Positions 19,607-27,647 of a stretch of 45,364 bases of DNA are shown one piece after another. Within the stretch, counting starts at the first letter, position 1; each line of letters opens with the position of its first letter. The DNA comes from Treponema sp. (GTDB lineage Bacteria; Spirochaetota; Spirochaetia; Treponematales; Breznakiellaceae). A program made the translations under genes and the position numbers. Location: assembly GCA_031266775.1 (NCBI GenBank), contig JAISAQ010000094.1, positions 1 through 45,364 on the forward strand, in the 5' to 3' direction. Below the pieces are notes generated by a model that was given only the letters and a program-made list of their open reading frames with translations, was not told the origin of the DNA and did no database searches.

Positions 19607-19635
19607 TTGAACAAGGGGACCGGGGCGGGTATTGT
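19607..19635 (+). promoter_or_regulatory. possible sigma70 promoter for uppP
   Basis: TTGAAC (19607-19612), 17-base spacer, TATTGT (19630-19635). Transcription would begin near 19642, which leaves only about 10 bases before the ATG at 19652 and would clip the GGGGAG ribosome site at 19640-19645. So either this promoter gives a nearly leaderless message or another start is used. Confidence 0.35.
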
Positions 19636-19651
19636 AAGCGGGGAGCGGAAT

Positions 19652-20491
19652 ATGAGCATTATTACTGCCGTCGTACTGGGGGCCGTACAGGGCATAACCG
19701 AATTTCTGCCTGTTTCCAGCTCGGGACACCTTGTCCTTTTGCAGAAAATTTTCGGAATTACCGAACCGGTTCTTTTTTTTGATATTATGGTTCACGCGGG
19801 CACTCTGACGGCCGTTTTTGCCGTTCTTGGACGGGATATTTGGGACATACTCCGCCGCATCATACAGCCGCTTACCGGCTATCTTGTAATAGGCACCCTT
19901 CCGGCGGTTATCGCGGCGCTGATTTTCAAAGAACATATCGAAAAGGCCTTTACCTCGGGGGCTTTCCTTGGGTTTGCCTTCCTCATTACCGCGGCCATGC
20001 TGGCCCTTTCGGAACTGGCCTCCAGGAACAGCACGGCGGCGGGCACGCGGCCCCCCTCCGGAACCGCCGTTCCCCCGGGCAGGACCGCCATGAGATGGCC
20101 CGACGCCCTTGTCATAGGGATCTTTCAGGCGGTAGCCATTATCCCCGGAGTCTCCCGGTCGGGCGCTACCCTTTCGGGATCGCTTTTCAGAAGGCTCGAC
20201 CGGAATTTCGCCGCCCGCTTTTCTTTTCTGCTGTCGATCCCGGCGATTCTGGGGGCGCTGGTCCTTCAGTTAAAGGATATGGCGGGCGGCGCGCCGGGGG
20301 GAGACGCGGCGGGCATTGGGGCGGCGCCCATTATCGCCGGAACCCTCACCGCGGCCGTTGTGGGTTTCTTTTCAATCAGGCTTATGCTGAAAATAATCCG
20401 GGAGCGCTCCCTTATCATCTTCGCCGTATACACCGCGGCGCTGGGGGTTCTCTCTCTTATCGATACGTTCGGGACGCACTTTTTCCTCTAA
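19652..20491 (+). CDS. uppP: undecaprenyl-diphosphate phosphatase
   Basis: Integral membrane enzyme (279 residues, BacA/UppP family) that removes a phosphate from undecaprenyl diphosphate so the lipid carrier can be reused for peptidoglycan and surface glycans. The signature LGAVQGITEFLPVSSSGHLVL is at the N-terminus, and PGVSRSGATLSGSLF is the second catalytic block. About eight hydrophobic segments are present. I chose the ATG at 19652 because it is preceded by GGGGAG and begins the standard N-terminus. A TTG 45 bases earlier in frame adds only unrelated residues. An unusual Ala/Pro/Gly-rich loop lies between the fourth and fifth helices. Its last 4 bases overlap the end of the converging gene. 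Confidence 0.97.
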   Translation: MSIITAVVLGAVQGITEFLPVSSSGHLVLLQKIFGITEPVLFFDIMVHAGTLTAVFAVLGRDIWDILRRIIQPLTGYLVIGTLPAVIAALIFKEHIEKAFTSGAFLGFAFLITAAMLALSELASRNSTAAGTRPPSGTAVPPGRTAMRWPDALVIGIFQAVAIIPGVSRSGATLSGSLFRRLDRNFAARFSFLLSIPAILGALVLQLKDMAGGAPGGDAAGIGAAPIIAGTLTAAVVGFFSIRLMLKIIRERSLIIFAVYTAALGVLSLIDTFGTHFFL

Positions 20492-21555
20492 CAGGCGGAG
20501 CCGTGCGGAAGTACCGTACGGAATACCGTGCGCAGAAAATGAGCCGTGGGTTCCCAAGCCCGTTCCCCGTAGCCGCCGGCCATGATCCACGCCGAAGCGA
20601 TATTCCGTTCCGCGAGATAACGGAATATAAGCGTGTCCCGCCCGACGCACTGTTCAAGGCTCAGCCTGAGAAGGGCGCTTGAAGGAAGGCCGTCGTACTC
20701 GTAAGGGTCGGCCCCGTCCACCACGATGACAAGATCCGGAACGCTCCGCCCCCGCGCGGCGGAAAGTTCCTCCAGTTTACGAAGCCCCTTTTCCAGTTCG
20801 GCGTTGTAGCGGGCTTCCCCGCCTGATTCCACGGGGATCTCGACATCGGAGGGAATAAGGGGCGCCCGTCCCGGTACGGCGGCGGCAAGGGTTTCCGCAT
20901 CAAGGGGCCAGCCTGAGGCCATGTGTATGGAAAGGCTCAAAATTTCCCGGGAAGAAGCCCCTCCCAGGCCGCCCCGTTCCCGCGCAAAGCGGATCAATTC
21001 GGCGGTCCCGCAGCCCTTGTGGGCGTCCACATCCACTATCCACAGAAGGCCGGCGCGCCCTTCGGCCTGAATTTTCCCCGCGGCGATCATGATGTCGTTT
21101 ATCAGGCAGAACCCGGTCCCGTGATCGTAACGCGCGTGATGCATGCCGCCGCCCAGGTAATAACAGAACGACCGTTCAAGGGCCATACGGCAGGCAAGGT
21201 ACGTTCCGGCGGTCTGGGCCCGTGTGGCGTCGAAAAGCCCGCGCAGGGGCTTTACCGCCCGGCCCGGCTCGTAACGATGCGGCTTTCCTTCGGCGTCAAC
21301 AAGTTCGTACGCCTGGAGCAGGGCCTTTTCAAGAGCCCGTTCTCCTTCCGGCGTATCCCCGTAAAGGGCGGCGGCAAAATTCCTGTCGTGGACCCGCTCA
21401 ACGTCTTCCCGTGTAACAAGATCGCCTGTCCCTTCGGGCTTTTCGGGAACCACGCCCAGGAATTCAATTATTTTTTCCCCCCTTGAAGGAGAAATGGGAA
21501 GCATGATGCCGTAATCGCGGCAGTTTGTGGCAAGGGAAGGATCGTAAAGGATCAT
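20488..21555 (-). CDS. histone-deacetylase-fold amidohydrolase
   Basis: Zinc hydrolase of the HDAC / acetoin-utilisation / acetylpolyamine amidohydrolase superfamily (355 residues), which usually cleaves an acetyl amide. Visible active-site parts are His139-His140 in GGGMHHARYDHGTGFC, DVDAHKG (Asp175, Asp177, His179; zinc ligands Asp177 and His179), DGADPYEYD (Asp283, third ligand) and AGGYGE with the transition-state tyrosine. The usual HxGNG after the zinc histidine reads HKGCG, a departure. It overlaps the upstream cytidylyltransferase-aminotransferase gene by 4 bases (ATGA), so its substrate may be an N-acyl intermediate of that pathway. That link is inference. Confidence 0.88.
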   Translation of the reverse strand: MILYDPSLATNCRDYGIMLPISPSRGEKIIEFLGVVPEKPEGTGDLVTREDVERVHDRNFAAALYGDTPEGERALEKALLQAYELVDAEGKPHRYEPGRAVKPLRGLFDATRAQTAGTYLACRMALERSFCYYLGGGMHHARYDHGTGFCLINDIMIAAGKIQAEGRAGLLWIVDVDAHKGCGTAELIRFARERGGLGGASSREILSLSIHMASGWPLDAETLAAAVPGRAPLIPSDVEIPVESGGEARYNAELEKGLRKLEELSAARGRSVPDLVIVVDGADPYEYDGLPSSALLRLSLEQCVGRDTLIFRYLAERNIASAWIMAGGYGERAWEPTAHFLRTVFRTVLPHGSAC

Positions 21556-23354
21556 GATGAAACGCTGCCGAACTCTTTGAGCTTTTCAATCAGCGCGTCA
21601 TTGTCGGCCCTGTTTCTGACGGCAAGCCTTATCCACGACGGGCCGTCAATGCCTTTCTTGCCGGAAAGATCTTTGATAAAGATGTTACGGGCAAGCAGGT
21701 AAACCGCCAGTTCCCGGGCAGTACAATTCCGGCATTTGCATAAAAAATAATTCGCCCGCGAAGGGTACACCGTAAAGAGGCCGGTCTTTTCGAGCTCCGC
21801 GCCGAAACGGTCCCTTTCTTCCGCGATAAGGCGGCAGGCGGCGCGGTAGTCCCCCGTATATTTTCCCATAATCTGCAGAAAATATTCGGCAAAAGAATTG
21901 ATGTTCCATATGGGAAGATTTTTGCGGACTTCCGCGACAAGGCCGGAATCTCCTGACGCCAGAACGCCGAGCCGTATGCCCGGAATGCCGTAACTTTTGC
22001 TCAAACTTTTAAGGATAACAAGATGCGGGAATTCGGCCAGCGTTTCCCCGGAAAGAAGGGAGCCGCCTTTAGCACCGCTGAAATCAACAAAGGATTCATC
22101 AAGAATGAGCCTTTTCCGCCTGTCTTCAAAAAGGCGAAGAAGACGCCGCAGATCATCTTCCGGGATAAAATTGCCCGAAGGATTGTCCGGGTTGATTAAG
22201 AGCAGGTTATCGCAGCGATCCAGCCACGCGGCAAGATCGTCCGCCGTGTAGGATATGTTACCGGGATACAGGGGAACTATTTCCGCCTTGATGCTTTCCG
22301 TATATTCATTAAAGGAAGGATAGATAATCCCCGTCTTTCCCTTGACCAGGGGCGAAAGTGCGCGGATAAGCTCCGAGGCCCCGTTGCCGGCAAGGATATG
22401 GGGCGCTTCTATGTTAAACATTTTTCCGGCAAGCAAGTTGATTACGTCAAGCCCGGAAGGATATTCCGTAAGGAGATCCCTGAAACACGCGTCCATTTCG
22501 TTCCGCATCTGTACGGCAGGAAAATAGGGGTTAACCAGATAACAGAAATCCAGCATTCCCGGAAAACGCCAATAACCGCCGTAACGCCGGCCGACAAGGC
22601 GGAATTTTTCATCAGGATCATCACAGAAGATCGTTTCCGCAATGTCCTTGTCCTGGATGTCGTCAATTTCGTACCATTTGTGATCATCGAGAACCATGGC
22701 TTTAAGTTCGTTTTTGTCGAGCGCCGCGATTACCCGCAGAACCTGTTCGTAATATTCATTGCGGCCCATGGCCTTTGAATAGGCGTCAAGAAAAGGAACA
22801 TAGGAATTCCGCAGAAAATCAGCGGAAAATTTATAGATGTTCACCGTCTTGTAATACGATTCCTTTTGATCGTACCTGAAAAATTTTCTCGGAATAAACT
22901 GGGTAATGACATTGCCGCCTGAAATCTGAACAACGGTTCCGTCCATCCACGATTCGTACCGGGCAACTACCGCGAGGGTCGGTTCGGGATGCCGGAGCAG
23001 ATCTTCGATGATACGGTCTTCAAAGATTATGTCGCTTTCAAGCAGAAGGGTATCGTCTTCCAGCAGACGGTCCTTTGCAAGGTACAGCGAATAGATGTTG
23101 TTGGTTTTGTCGTAAATATCGTTGATGATGTAGGTTATGTCGATGTTTTTGTGTTTGTGGCCGACAAAATTGACAAGGCTGTCTTTCTGATACCCGGCCA
23201 CGATAAAGCATTTCCGTATGCCCGCGGCATCCAGCGCGTCAAGGGCCCGCTCGATAAGGGTGCGGCCGTTTATTCTGAGCATGCACTTCGTATTGTTCCG
23301 GGTGTACTTTCCCAGGCGGCTGCCCATGCCCGCCGCCAGAATTACCGCCTGCAT
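21552..23354 (-). CDS. LicC/PntC-like cytidylyltransferase fused to PLP aminotransferase
   Basis: Two-domain protein of 600 residues. Residues 1 to about 240 form a LicC-type nucleotidyltransferase: ILAAGMGSRLG, NNTKCMLRINGRTLIERALD, metal-site aspartate in LLESDIIFE, and WYEIDDIQDKDIAE. Residues from about 265 form a fold-type I aminotransferase of the HisC/CobD branch: GNGASELIRAL, LLINPDNPSGN, Asp419 in LILDES and the PLP lysine Lys453 in LKSLSKSYG, then a C-terminal IRLAVR substrate-carboxylate motif. As I recall, a similar fusion in oral Treponema acts in phosphonate tailoring (PntC with 2-aminoethylphosphonate transaminase), charging an aminophosphonate or choline-like headgroup to CMP. 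No pepM or ppd gene is in this window, so phosphocholine or another amino-phosphate is still possible. Upstream of, and coupled to, the HDAC-fold gene. Confidence 0.85.
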   Translation of the reverse strand: MQAVILAAGMGSRLGKYTRNNTKCMLRINGRTLIERALDALDAAGIRKCFIVAGYQKDSLVNFVGHKHKNIDITYIINDIYDKTNNIYSLYLAKDRLLEDDTLLLESDIIFEDRIIEDLLRHPEPTLAVVARYESWMDGTVVQISGGNVITQFIPRKFFRYDQKESYYKTVNIYKFSADFLRNSYVPFLDAYSKAMGRNEYYEQVLRVIAALDKNELKAMVLDDHKWYEIDDIQDKDIAETIFCDDPDEKFRLVGRRYGGYWRFPGMLDFCYLVNPYFPAVQMRNEMDACFRDLLTEYPSGLDVINLLAGKMFNIEAPHILAGNGASELIRALSPLVKGKTGIIYPSFNEYTESIKAEIVPLYPGNISYTADDLAAWLDRCDNLLLINPDNPSGNFIPEDDLRRLLRLFEDRRKRLILDESFVDFSGAKGGSLLSGETLAEFPHLVILKSLSKSYGIPGIRLGVLASGDSGLVAEVRKNLPIWNINSFAEYFLQIMGKYTGDYRAACRLIAEERDRFGAELEKTGLFTVYPSRANYFLCKCRNCTARELAVYLLARNIFIKDLSGKKGIDGPSWIRLAVRNRADNDALIEKLKEFGSVSS

Positions 23355-23405
23355 ATATTTTTAGGGCTACCATTGTATGGTGACATTGTCAAGGTCCCGG
23401 CGCGG

Positions 23406-24947
23406 TTACTCCTTCTTCCAGTACCGGAAAAAAATTTTCAGAAGAGGGGGAACGGCGCGGAGTTTCTTTGAAAGAGGCGATGCGGCGGCAAAAACAGCGG
23501 CGGCGCGGATGCCCCGGAAAACCTCCTCCGAATAGGGATGCCACCAAAGGTTGCGCCTGACGCCGGGGAGCGCGTCATCCACCACGACTGTGGTTTTAAA
23601 CATCTCGGCGAATCCGGCCTCGCCGTGGGTCTTTCCAAGCCCGGAATCGCCGAAGCCTCCCCAGGGAGTTTCGGCAAGGCCGTGGGACATGAGGTGATCG
23701 TTTATCATCACCGCACCGGCGTTCATGCGGGCGGCAATTTCCCGCGCCCGGCGGCGATCTTTTGACCACACCGATCCGGTAAGCCCATAAGAAGACGAGT
23801 TGGCGATACGGAGCGCCTCGTCATCGTCCTCTACCGGGCACACTCCCACCACAGGACCGAAAATTTCACCCGTCATGAGGGGCGTTTCAGGGCCCAGATC
23901 CGTAAGGACCATGGCGGGAATAAAACGTTCCGCCGGAAACGAAACGTCAGGCCCCGGCGCGGCGCTTTGGGCCGCTATTTTCGCTCCCATGGCAAGACAG
24001 GCGGCTATCTGCTTTTCAACCGCCTCCTTCTGCTTCACCGTGGTCATGGGGCCAAAATCGGAGTCTTCCCCTTCACCAGCCCTGAAATTCCGCACAAGCG
24101 CGCAGAGCTTTTCCAGAAAGGGCCGGTACACATCGCGGTGAACCAGAATGCGCTGGGCGCCGCCGCAGGACTGTCCCGAGTTGGAAAAACCGGACCAGAG
24201 TACGCCAAGGGCGGCCCGGTCAAGATCGGCGTCGCCGCGGATTATCGCCGCATCGGCGCCGCCCAGTTCCAGAACAAGGGGAAGAAGGCGGGACGCCGCA
24301 AGAGTCATGATCTCTTTTCCCGTTGCCGTGGAACCGGTAAAGAAGAGCTTGTCCACGCCGCCCGAAATAAAGGCGGGTCCGGCTTTAGCGCCGGGAATTT
24401 CAACATGGGTAAAAAGCCCTTCCGGCAGATCCGCCGCGCCGAAAATACCGGCAATGGCCCTGCCCGCGCCGGGAGTAACGGACGCGGTTTTAAGGATAAC
24501 GGCGTTTCCCGCAAGAAGGGCCATGACGGTTTCCGAAAAGGGAATGGCAAAGGGATAATTCCAGGGTGAAATGATCCCCACCACGCCCCAGGGCTTTTTG
24601 ACAAGGAGGCTCTGCTTGTTGAACATAAGGAGACTGCCGCCCCGCAGCTTCCGGGGGGCGAGGAATTTCCGCCCCCTTTTACTATAATAGGAAAGGGCCA
24701 GAACCGCGGGGAGCAGTTCCGCGGCCAGCGCATCCATGCGCAGCTTGCCGTTTTCCCGGTGTATGGTTTCGGTTATCTCATCAATATGGGACGCCAGATA
24801 CCGGCCGGCCTTTTTTAGCCTTGCCGCCCGCTGTGCATAGGAAAAGGCAGCCCAGGAGGACTGCGCCGCCCGCGCACGGGCAACGGCCTCCCTTACAGCC
24901 TCCCCCGCCGCGCCGTCATGCGTTTCTTTTTCAGGTGCAGACGCCAT
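23406..24947 (-). CDS. aldehyde dehydrogenase
   Basis: NAD(P)-dependent aldehyde dehydrogenase (513 residues) that oxidises an aldehyde to an acid. Family blocks are WGVVGIISPWNYPFAIP, FTGSTATGKEIM, the general base Glu227 in LVLELGG, the nucleophile Cys261 in NSGQSCGGAQR and GEIFGPVVGV. The C-terminal 60 residues (RNLWWHPYSE onward, then a basic, hydrophobic tail) look like the membrane-associated tail of class 3-like or fatty aldehyde dehydrogenases. It starts directly after the SDR stop, with a one-base gap. A lipid-derived or long-chain aldehyde is the inferred substrate. Confidence 0.92.
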   Translation of the reverse strand: MASAPEKETHDGAAGEAVREAVARARAAQSSWAAFSYAQRAARLKKAGRYLASHIDEITETIHRENGKLRMDALAAELLPAVLALSYYSKRGRKFLAPRKLRGGSLLMFNKQSLLVKKPWGVVGIISPWNYPFAIPFSETVMALLAGNAVILKTASVTPGAGRAIAGIFGAADLPEGLFTHVEIPGAKAGPAFISGGVDKLFFTGSTATGKEIMTLAASRLLPLVLELGGADAAIIRGDADLDRAALGVLWSGFSNSGQSCGGAQRILVHRDVYRPFLEKLCALVRNFRAGEGEDSDFGPMTTVKQKEAVEKQIAACLAMGAKIAAQSAAPGPDVSFPAERFIPAMVLTDLGPETPLMTGEIFGPVVGVCPVEDDDEALRIANSSSYGLTGSVWSKDRRRAREIAARMNAGAVMINDHLMSHGLAETPWGGFGDSGLGKTHGEAGFAEMFKTTVVVDDALPGVRRNLWWHPYSEEVFRGIRAAAVFAAASPLSKKLRAVPPLLKIFFRYWKKE

Positions 24948-24948
24948 A

Positions 24949-25758
24949 TCAATTCCTCCCCGTAAAATTGTCCATGGAACGGTTTACCCCCATAAAATCG
25001 GCGATAAAATCAAAAACGGAGACAGGCAGCATCCTCAGCAAAAAGATACAGTACACAAAGGGGGGAATGATGAGGCATTTGCGGTTCTTCAGCACTGCCT
25101 TGACGATCTTCGACGCGGCATGTGAAGGTTTTAGAATGGGCAAAAGCAGGGGGAAACGGGTTTTAACGCCGTCAAACATCCCCGTGTTGATAAAAAAGGG
25201 ACAAACGATGGTGGTCCGTACCTTGCTTCGAAGCCGCCGCATCTCCATACGGACGGCCTCGTTAAAGCCGAAGGCGGCGAATTTGCTGGCACAATAATCG
25301 GCAAGCCCGGAAATTCCCACAAGCCCCGCGGCGGAAGAAACGGTTACGATATGCCCGGTGTCCCGTTCCAGCATGGAGGGAAGAAACGCCTTTGCGGTCC
25401 AAAAAAGCGACAGGGAATTCACGTCCATTATTTTCCTGATTTTTTCGTCGGCCGTATCAAGCAGAGTTTTACCGTTCACGATTCCCGCGTTGTTCACCAG
25501 AATATCCACGGGCCCCGCCTTTTCCGTCAGTTCTTCCGCACATCTGTACACGGCAAGACGGTCCGTTACGTCGCAGATCGCGCCGTCTATTTCGAGCCCT
25601 GCCTTCCGGCCTTCTTCTACGGTCTCGCCGATTGCTTTTTGGGAAAGATCCCAGATGACGACCCTTCCCCCGCGGCGGGCAAAATCAAGGGCCATAAGGC
25701 GCCCTATACCGGAGGCCCCGCCTGTGACAAGAACAAGCTTGTCCTTAACTGACTTCAT
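24949..25758 (-). CDS. short-chain dehydrogenase, SDR16C-like
   Basis: NAD(P)-dependent alcohol/ketone oxidoreductase (269 residues). The start at 25758 is supported by AGGAGG 5 bases upstream and by the NAD loop VTGGASGIG near residue 11. NNAG is at about 90, the catalytic Ser-Tyr-Lys is VSS...Tyr155, Lys159 (YCASK). The C-terminus ends GVNRSMDNFTGRN after a hydrophobic segment, as in retinol/hydroxysteroid dehydrogenase relatives (SDR16C) that act on lipid-like substrates. An upstream in-frame ATG at 25812 would overlap the protease-like gene and has no ribosome site. It pairs with the aldehyde dehydrogenase downstream, which suggests stepwise alcohol to aldehyde to acid oxidation of a lipid-like molecule. 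Confidence 0.88.
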   Translation of the reverse strand: MKSVKDKLVLVTGGASGIGRLMALDFARRGGRVVIWDLSQKAIGETVEEGRKAGLEIDGAICDVTDRLAVYRCAEELTEKAGPVDILVNNAGIVNGKTLLDTADEKIRKIMDVNSLSLFWTAKAFLPSMLERDTGHIVTVSSAAGLVGISGLADYCASKFAAFGFNEAVRMEMRRLRSKVRTTIVCPFFINTGMFDGVKTRFPLLLPILKPSHAASKIVKAVLKNRKCLIIPPFVYCIFLLRMLPVSVFDFIADFMGVNRSMDNFTGRN

Positions 25759-25774
25759 ACACCCTCCTGTTTTT

Positions 25775-26182
25775 TTAGCAGGCCATATACACCGGCTTGT
25801 CCCCATGAACACCAGCCAGACGCTGGTTTACCGGATCAACGTATAAATCCATACCCTCCAACAGCAACGCCCCAAGAAGAACTTCCTTTGCGTCCGGCAT
25901 AACTACCGCTTGCTGGATGATCCGGCGGTTTTTCCAGCGGATTTCCACCGCTTCGGTCAGATCGTGCATAGCTGTAGAACCGTCGGCCATACTGGATTCT
26001 ACGGTTTCTACGATGGCAAGCCCCAATTTTTGCCGCACCTCTTCATTAATTATCAGTGCCCATGCGCCGGTATCGGGCATGGCTTCAAGGGTAACGGTAC
26101 GGACTTCATCACGCAATCCGCACTCAACCCGCACGTCATCTTTTACATTGGTCAGGCTGATTTTTTCAAAAAAAGTCCCCAT
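25775..26182 (-). CDS. small retropepsin-like (clan AA) aspartic protease domain
   Basis: Protein of 135 residues, the size of a single retropepsin fold that must dimerise to be active. The DTGA motif in MPDTGAWALIIN near residue 37 is the catalytic Asp-Thr-Gly. VVMPDAKEVLLGALLLEGMDLYVDP matches the flap/second-half block LLGxxxLExx seen in bacterial clan AA proteins. It has GGAGAT as ribosome site and TATACT as a possible -10 upstream. 16 bases separate it from the SDR. Substrate and role are unknown. Bacterial members of this group are common but rarely studied. No signal peptide seen. Confidence 0.75.
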   Translation of the reverse strand: MGTFFEKISLTNVKDDVRVECGLRDEVRTVTLEAMPDTGAWALIINEEVRQKLGLAIVETVESSMADGSTAMHDLTEAVEIRWKNRRIIQQAVVMPDAKEVLLGALLLEGMDLYVDPVNQRLAGVHGDKPVYMAC

Positions 26183-26277
26183 AACATATCTCCAAAATCA
26201 GTATACTACAAACAGCCGAATGGGTACCAGACACTGTTGCAGAGACGCCGGATTTTACCCCGGTTCTTTGTCTCCCC

Positions 26278-26309
26278 GGGCAAAGGCAAAGCTTCGCCTT
26301 CGCTTGCCC
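26278..26309. repeat. imperfect inverted repeat upstream of PilZ gene
   Basis: GGGCAA (26278-26283) pairs with TTGCCC (26304-26309) and AGGC pairs with GCCT inside, separated by AAAGCTTC. It ends just before the -35 box of the PilZ gene. No T-run follows. A binding site or short repeat remnant is possible. Confidence 0.35.
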
Positions 26310-26339
26310 TTGAATTTCCCGTTCTTTCAACTGTATTAT
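26310..26339 (+). promoter_or_regulatory. promoter of PilZ gene, possibly leaderless
   Basis: TTGAAT (26310-26315), 18-base spacer, TATTAT (26334-26339). Only 7 bases separate the -10 box from the ATG at 26347 and no ribosome site is visible, so transcription may start at or next to the A of the start codon. Confidence 0.5.
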
Positions 26340-26346
26340 TACCGGC

Positions 26347-27111
26347 ATGGAACAAGGCGATGCCCTGGGCAAAAAAGTTTTTCTTTTGTATCCCCACAGC
26401 GTTATTCGTGAGGAAATGCTTGACATTCTTATCATGAGCGGCTTTGAAACCTACACCCTAAAGGATCACAAGCGGGCCGTGAAGCTGCTGGGAAAATTTC
26501 CCGGCTCCATTATGTTTATAAACATAGACGAGGGCATGCCGGAACAGGAATGGGAGGCGTACATAAAGGATCTTCAGGAAAACCCCAAAACACAAGGGTC
26601 CAAACTTGGGATACTGTCGTACAATCAGGACAGGGCGCTCATGGAAAAATACCTCATGAAGCTTTCGGTTCCCTGCGGGTACATTCAGCTTAAACTGGGA
26701 GTACAGCAGAGCACCAAGATCATCCTTAACGCCCTTGACGCGAACGAAGCCAAGGGCCGCCGTAAATACATACGCGCCTTCTGCGGGGAAGATCCCGGCG
26801 CCACAATGAATTATAAGGGCGACGAAGGGCTTTTTCAGGGGAAAATTCTTGACATCAGTTCCGCGGGAACCGCCGCCAGAATAGAAGGTTTTCCCGAAAC
26901 GGCCCCCAATTCCCTGCTTAAAAACGTACAGCTGAAACTCAGAAGCGGCCTTCTCATGGTCGACGCCGTTCTTATGGGAAAAAGGCGGGATGACAAAGAT
27001 GTTTACATCCTGCTGTTTGATCCTTCCAAAACGAACGAAGACGGCAAAATGGTGATACACCGGTACATCAAACAGAGTCTGCAAAAATACATCGATCAAC
27101 TCACGGTGTAA
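26347..27111 (+). CDS. PilZ-domain protein with receiver-like N-terminus
   Basis: Probable cyclic di-GMP effector of 254 residues. Residues 1 to about 125 look like a response-regulator receiver fold (KKVFLLYPHSVIREEMLDIL start), but the usual acidic cluster and phosphoacceptor are not convincing, so it is likely a pseudo-receiver. The PilZ domain begins about residue 137 with GRRKYIRA (Arg139 and Arg143 of RxxxR) and DISSAG (169-174, the DxSxxG motif), the two halves of the c-di-GMP site. Spirochete PilZ proteins affect motility and virulence, but the target here is unknown. It stands alone under its own promoter. Its last 11 bases overlap the converging gene. Confidence 0.85.
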   Translation: MEQGDALGKKVFLLYPHSVIREEMLDILIMSGFETYTLKDHKRAVKLLGKFPGSIMFINIDEGMPEQEWEAYIKDLQENPKTQGSKLGILSYNQDRALMEKYLMKLSVPCGYIQLKLGVQQSTKIILNALDANEAKGRRKYIRAFCGEDPGATMNYKGDEGLFQGKILDISSAGTAARIEGFPETAPNSLLKNVQLKLRSGLLMVDAVLMGKRRDDKDVYILLFDPSKTNEDGKMVIHRYIKQSLQKYIDQLTV

Positions 27112-27598
27112 CGGCTTGAGGCGCGGGGGAAATCAGCGCGCAAAGTTCCGCGGCAAGCCCTTCGGCCCCGCCGTCCGTTTCCGCGGCAAGTTCCCGTTCT
27201 TCGCCGTCCCCGCTCTGGTAACGGATCACAAGAAGGGGAGAGCGCGGCGCAAGGAGCCGTTTCCACAGTTTTTTTTCGGTGAAAATTCCGGCGGAAAGGA
27301 TGCCCGGCGCCGGTATGAAGATTGTTTTTTCCTGCGGAGGCTCGCCGCCCGAGACGGACCTGGCGGCAGCCTGCAGCCAGTTTTCCTGGGGAAAATGGTG
27401 AAAGCGAAACCCCCCGGAAGTGGCTATGACAAGGCCCCACAGGCCGGAAATTCCCGCGGCCTCAAATTCATCCCAGCCTGAAACGTACTTTCCCAGCCTG
27501 TAGGCAAGCACTTTTTCGCCGTACCGTTCGGCATAATTCCGCCAGAATTCTTCAGGCCCGGAATCCTTTTCTTTTTTCCGCGCTGTATGGTTTATCAT
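27101..27598 (-). CDS. hypothetical protein, 165 residues
   Basis: I do not recognise this protein. It is soluble, with a charged N-terminus (RKKEKDSGPEEFWRNYAERYGE), a Trp/Gly/Phe-rich centre (GISGLWGLVIATSGGFRFHHFP) and an Ala-rich C-terminus. The central strands could be a PH-like or barrel fold, but nothing decisive is visible. Base use fits the neighbours, which supports a real gene. It is convergent with the PilZ gene (11-base overlap) and divergent from the Ldh gene, whose -35 region covers its start codon. Confidence 0.6.
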   Translation of the reverse strand: MINHTARKKEKDSGPEEFWRNYAERYGEKVLAYRLGKYVSGWDEFEAAGISGLWGLVIATSGGFRFHHFPQENWLQAAARSVSGGEPPQEKTIFIPAPGILSAGIFTEKKLWKRLLAPRSPLLVIRYQSGDGEERELAAETDGGAEGLAAELCALISPAPQAVTP

Positions 27599-27643
27599 TT
27601 TCCATATTTACTATATAATTGAAACAAGACAAGCGCAAGGAGG
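27592..27643 (+). promoter_or_regulatory. promoter and ribosome site of Ldh_2 gene
   Basis: TTATCA (27592-27597), 16-base spacer, TATAAT (27614-27619), then AAGGAGG at 27637-27643, 4 bases before the ATG at 27648. The -35 box overlaps the start codon of the divergent hypothetical gene. Confidence 0.6.
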
Positions 27644-27647
27644 ATAT

